Shown here in pieces: positions 59,962 to 64,000 of a stretch of 64,000 nt of DNA. The position numbers and the translations under genes were made by a program. The stretch comes from Diphasiastrum complanatum. Lineage: Eukaryota; Streptophyta; Lycopodiopsida; Lycopodiales; Lycopodiaceae. Every line of letters starts with the position of its first letter. Position 1 is the stretch's first letter. Location: contig CM055107.1 of NCBI GenBank assembly GCA_029204225.1, forward strand, positions 47,102,476 through 47,166,475. Reading direction: 5' to 3'. A model generated the notes under the pieces. That model was given only the letters and a program-made list of their open reading frames with translations. It was not told the DNA's origin and did no database searches.

Positions 59962-60679
59962 GATAGCAGTGATTTTAGATTGCTCTGAGAATTTTGAAAA
60001 ATTTGAAAAACTTTGGCATGAACTCGGGAGCAGCAATCTAAAATGAACTCGTGGAGAGAAGGGGGGAGGACTATATATAGACTTTTTTTGCAGGAATTCG
60101 CAACTTCACTCAGAAATTGTCCTCAGTGTCCACGATTTGGTAATGATGGTCGAGGATTTTGAGGCAACGTTTTGAGGGTCCACGAATTCTTGTAAGTGAC
60201 TTTTGTATGCCAAAAGAGAAAAAATGACTAACAGTGCAAAACTGTGTCTGATCAGAATTCTTAGAGATGACAGAGAAATCATGGCAAACATTTTGAGCTC
60301 TAGCAAACTGTCTGTGAATTCTGAAAATGGATATCTGATGAAAAAACTACATTTTCTTATTTTTTAGCAAAAAGTTTCTCTGAGACAAAATTTGCGGAGG
60401 CCAAAAATGAATCGTGCTCTGTAAAAAAGTGGTCAGGCGAATTCTATTTAAGATGGTGTGAAACAATTCTTCTGAAACTAATGGATTTTGTGGTTTTCTC
60501 AGAGAAGACTTTTGATATACCTGATCTGATAGTATCTTGATGGTTTGAACAAGAAAGCACAGCAAAAATGTTGTCAAAATGACAAGCAGACAATAAAAAA
60601 ATAAAGAACAAAATAGTAGGAAAGAAAACAACTAATACATATCAAGATAAAAACAGGGTTCATTGTACTTTCTCAGTCG
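59962..60679 (-). promoter_or_regulatory. Spacer with TATA box between gypsy-2 pol and its downstream ORF
   Basis: It mirrors 40388-41061: 'ctatatatag' at about 60073-60082 sits about 110 bp before the ORF, with 'gattgctgctc'-type leader wording conserved. The spacer aligns along its length ('cagagaagac', 'aattctgaaaatggatatc'), showing that it is part of the element rather than flanking DNA. Confidence 0.6.
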
Positions 60680-63600
60680 GCTCCCATTGACCACAGTGTC
60701 GAGGATATCGCCTTGAAGGGTTTGGAGTTGTACATATCTAGAGGCAAAGATTTTTTTAATGATGTAAGGTCCTTGGCCAGAAAATTTCAGTTTTCCTTTG
60801 AAAGCTTTGGCCTGGTATAGCAGGACCTTATCTCCAATCTAGAAGTCTCTAAGTTTCAATGATCGATCATGCCATGCTTTTTGTCGTCGTTTGTGGACTT
60901 GTTGAGCATGGATGTTGATCCGTCATGTTTCACAGAGTTGCTCCAAATGGAATAACCTATTTGCTAGATTCTGGTGAGTATCAATCTCAAGGTTATAGGC
61001 TACTCGAAGGGAGGGGATATGGAATTTCACAGGCATAACGGCTTCTTGGCCATATGTGAGCTGGAAAGGGGTTAAGCGTGTAGCTTGCTTCGGGGTGGTG
61101 CGATAAGCCTAGAGAGCAGCATGGAGTTTGAGTTCCCAATCAGATCGGCTGGATTCAACGGTTTTGGTGAGAATTCCACATAGAATTTTATTTGTGGATT
61201 CCGCCTGGCCATTGCAGCATGGATAGTATGGGAAACTTTTGCGATGTACCACAAAATTTTAATGAAAGGAGATCTGCTATGACCGAGTTAAGGAAATGTG
61301 TACCCCTATCACTGATAAGCGCTAGAGGACATCTGAAACAAACTATAATCTGTTCATAGAAAAATTTAGCGGTAGAACGAGCGTCAACATTGCAAACAGC
61401 TCTTGCTTCAGCCCATTTGGTGCAATAGTCCGCAGCTACTATGATGTAACGAGATTGTGTGTGTTGAGCATCAGGACTAATAGGTCCGACATAATCAATT
61501 TCCCATTTCTGGAAAGCTTGATCAGTGGGTACAGGGTGTAAAGGCATGTAGTTTATTTTTTGAAAGTGTTTTCTGCGTTGGTAGACATCACAAGCCTTAG
61601 TGTAATTATGCATATCCTTGAAGAGTGTTGGCCACCAAAAATCGGCCAAGAAGATTTTCTTAGCAGTTGTTTCAGAAGAGAAATGTCCTACACCAATGCC
61701 TTCATGAGTGAGGGAAATGACAGAGGGTATTTCACCTTCAGTAAGACATCATCGGATGATTCCATCTAACCCTTGCTTGTAGAGTTGTCTTGCAATTAAC
61801 GTATACGGTTTAGATTTGAGGACCAACGCACGTTGTTCAAGACTAGAGAAGGAAGGATTCATCTGTCCTAAAGTTAAATATTCTGTAATTTCCTTAGCCC
61901 ATATAGGTGTAGAGTCAACTTGGAAAAGGATTGCATTTGGTAAATCATTGTTGATGTCTTGATCAGGGGTAGGAAGGCTAGGAATTCGGATAGATGGTCT
62001 ACTAGAAAATGTTGAACTCCCTTACGAACCACAATCCTAAACTCAAATTCTCATAGTAATAGGATCCATCTAGTAACACGGCCTATGGTGCAGGTCTTGT
62101 TGATGAGATACAACAATGCTTGATGATCAGTGAAGAACGCAAAAACTTTGTTAGCGAAATCGAAAATAAAGCACCGATAGTAGCTGGTGTGGCCAAGGAA
62201 AGAGTAAACTTCACGTATCGTACGCGGTTCCGGAAGATTTTGAATGATAAGGATCTTTTCAGGGTCAGTGGCAATGCCATTTTGTGAGATAATATGGCCT
62301 ACACAATACCATGGGCTACCCAAATCTGGCATTTTTCAGGATTAAGAGAGATCCCAAAGCGTTGACATTGGATAAAAAAAATTTGAGCACAAACAGATGG
62401 CGTGTTTCTTCGGAATGTGCTCCTAAAACATCCAAGTAAACCTCTAAGGTATCGCCCATCTGCTGAGAAAAGGTCGCTTGCATAACACGTTGGAAGGTGC
62501 TAGGAGCGTTGCAAAGACCAAAGGACATGACTTTCCAGTAGAAGGTTCCCCATTCTGTGGCAAAAGCGATTTTATGTTGATCTTCTTCAGCGATTTGGAT
62601 CATATTGTATCCACTAAAAGGAGTAAGCCTCATCTCCTGCTAGATTTTCTAAGATGGATTCTCCGAAAGGTAATGGAAAATGATCACGTTCGGTGACGGC
62701 ATTAAGTTTCTTAAAGTCGACACAGATTCGGAGTTTTCCAATTTTCTTGGGAACAATGACAATTGGGGAGACCCACTCAGTATGCTCGATTTCGTAGATA
62801 AATCCTGCATCTAAGAGGCATTGTAATTCTTCTTTGATCTTGGCCTTATAGATGGGATTGCATCTGTATGGACGACTAGCAGTGGGCCTCGCACCCGGTT
62901 TAAGCGGGATACGATGCACAGCTACTTGGGGTGAGACGCCTTTCATGTCTTAATAGGTCCAGACAAAGACATGTCGATATTTTCACAGGAGCTTTTCAAG
63001 CTGTCTGTGTTGTTCGCGATTGAGATGAGCTCTTATGTGGACAAGATATTTGTTGGTTTCATTTGGCTCACTCAGAAAAAGAGTTATGGTTTGTGTAGGG
63101 CCTTCGTAGGGTGAATTACCCATTGGCTCACGTTGAGCTTGGGGTAATTGAATTGTGACATCCTCGATCGTATAGTCCTTAAAGTATGCAGGAACATCAT
63201 GGGCTGGAGATTCAAGGGAAGCCTCGCCTTTCTCTTGTCGGGATGGTGATTGGGAATGTTCGAGGGCTGGTGTAGGAATAGAGGCAATCTCAGGAACTTC
63301 CCTAACAATGGTGAGGTCACCCGGTGGTTGAATTTGAAGCGGTTTTTTCATTTTCTCTTTCATAGTATGACCACGTGGTTGAGGCTTTGGTGGTGGAGAG
63401 GTGTGTGGATGAGAGACGGTTGGTCTCCTCTTCACAGAGATCCCATGGATAGTGTGGGCATTTGGGACGTTAGAATTTTGTCTCAGGCTTTTCAATTGCA
63501 ACCTTGGCAACTGGTTCCACCTTGGAAGCATGTTGTGGATATGTCCTAAGTGGGAGTGCCTCCATATAATTGAGAATCTGAATATCAAAAATGTCCAACT

Positions 63601-63990
63601 CTTCTGGGCAATTCTGAATTTGTAAGACATTCTCGTCATCAATAAATAAATCATCGGTTTCATTAGTAGGTAGCCATGCAACATTTAGCAGTTCATCATG
63701 GTGTGGAAGAATATCAATAAAATTGATATTGATGATAGGTGTATCCAGATCAAGTAATTGGTCGTGATCGATCGGGAGTGGAGAGGTACAATTATCCTGA
63801 TGCTGAGCATAGTAATCAACATTCACACAATCAATGGTAGCTAGACTGTGACTCTAGTTTATGATATCAGTAGATTTAACATAATGACCTTTTTTCGTGG
63901 CTGGATTGGTATGGCTCAAATACTGAGTTGGTGGTTGAGGACCCTTCATCATGGATGCGTGCATGTTTGAGTTTACCCGTTGAATCAATG
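60680..63990 (-). pseudogene. Ty3/gypsy pol (gypsy-2), broken
   Basis: Same domains as gypsy-1. A linker at 63826-62983 includes about 90 codons absent there (IEDVTIQLPQAQREPMGNSP; YLVHIRAHLNREQHRQLEKL). RT spans 62946-62316 (GARPTASRPYRCNPIYKAKI; CVDFKKLNAVTERDHFPLPF; FYWKVMSFGLCNAPSTFQRV; VYLDVLGAHS, where the second catalytic Asp of YLDD is Val). About 330 bp of RNase H are deleted between FDFANK and VFAFFTDHQALLYLIN (near 62145). Integrase at 61680-61070 has IDYVGP, DYCTKWAEARAV and ISDRGTHFLNS; a GPY-type end is near 60780. Frameshifts and stops are frequent. Confidence 0.85.
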
Positions 63991-64000
63991 GTGACAGAAC

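Larger units (their letters stand above)
56067..64000 (-). mobile_element. Ty3/gypsy element gypsy-2, 3' part, continues past the window
   Basis: Order on the minus strand: pol (63990-60680), spacer with TATA, post-integrase ORF (59961-57085), purine tract, 3' LTR (to 56067). It is the inverted, diverged partner of 36711-41860. The left boundary is set by the interrupted family A repeat. Confidence 0.7.

Overview
This is nuclear DNA of a land plant. The evidence is one intact, spliced plant gene of the PMT (DUF248) putative methyltransferase family with GT-AG introns, surrounded by nested plant-type LTR retrotransposons (Ty1/copia and Ty3/gypsy), a CACTA (En/Spm) component and decayed spliced transposase-like genes. 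The base composition is AT-rich. I cannot name the species. The very TE-rich setting and the DUF7869-type element suggest a large plant genome, possibly a non-flowering one, but that is a guess.

Layout. 1-8.5 kb: LTR fragments, a copia tail, a broken spliced transposase-like gene on the minus strand (2462-5027), and the 3' end of a degenerate gypsy-type element (6011-8460). 8.5-11.8 kb: the most unusual part. A histone H3-like gene on the minus strand (9610-10415) carries a long C-terminal extension and one frameshift. It sits beside an ORF (about 8523-9101) sharing a short acidic module with that extension, and is divergent from another small gene fragment across a region full of palindromes and four CACGTG boxes. 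13.1-14.9 kb: a decayed DUF7869-type gene. 15-17 kb: minisatellite, palindrome, GC-rich and poly-C patches. 16.9-26.1 kb: the PMT gene, eight coding exons, 606 codons plus stop, resembling the PMT20/PMT21 group; intron 5 holds retroelement debris.

26-64 kb is almost wholly transposons. A full-length young copia element (29569-35797) has near-identical LTRs and the target duplication ATCAA. A gypsy pol on the plus strand (36711-40387) is followed by an extra ORF (41062-41860). A CACTA-like segment (41820-46240) encodes a Ptta/En-Spm-type protein. A second full-length copia element (46270-52290) has 276-bp LTRs and the target duplication GATTC. A third copia lies at 52800-55188, cut by a CACTA terminus. 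A second gypsy copy on the minus strand runs from 56067 past the window end, with the same pol, spacer, extra-ORF order and then a 3' LTR.

How it fits together. Apart from PMT, nothing here looks like a working host pathway. The two gypsy copies form a diverged inverted pair, and each keeps a large ORF downstream of integrase behind its own TATA box; a third, more divergent relative of that ORF lies at 6.6-8.5 kb, also next to an LTR. The two leading candidates for something undescribed are that post-integrase ORF and the extended H3-like gene. All coordinates and alignments were made by eye; exon edges are exact where a splice site is stated and approximate elsewhere.
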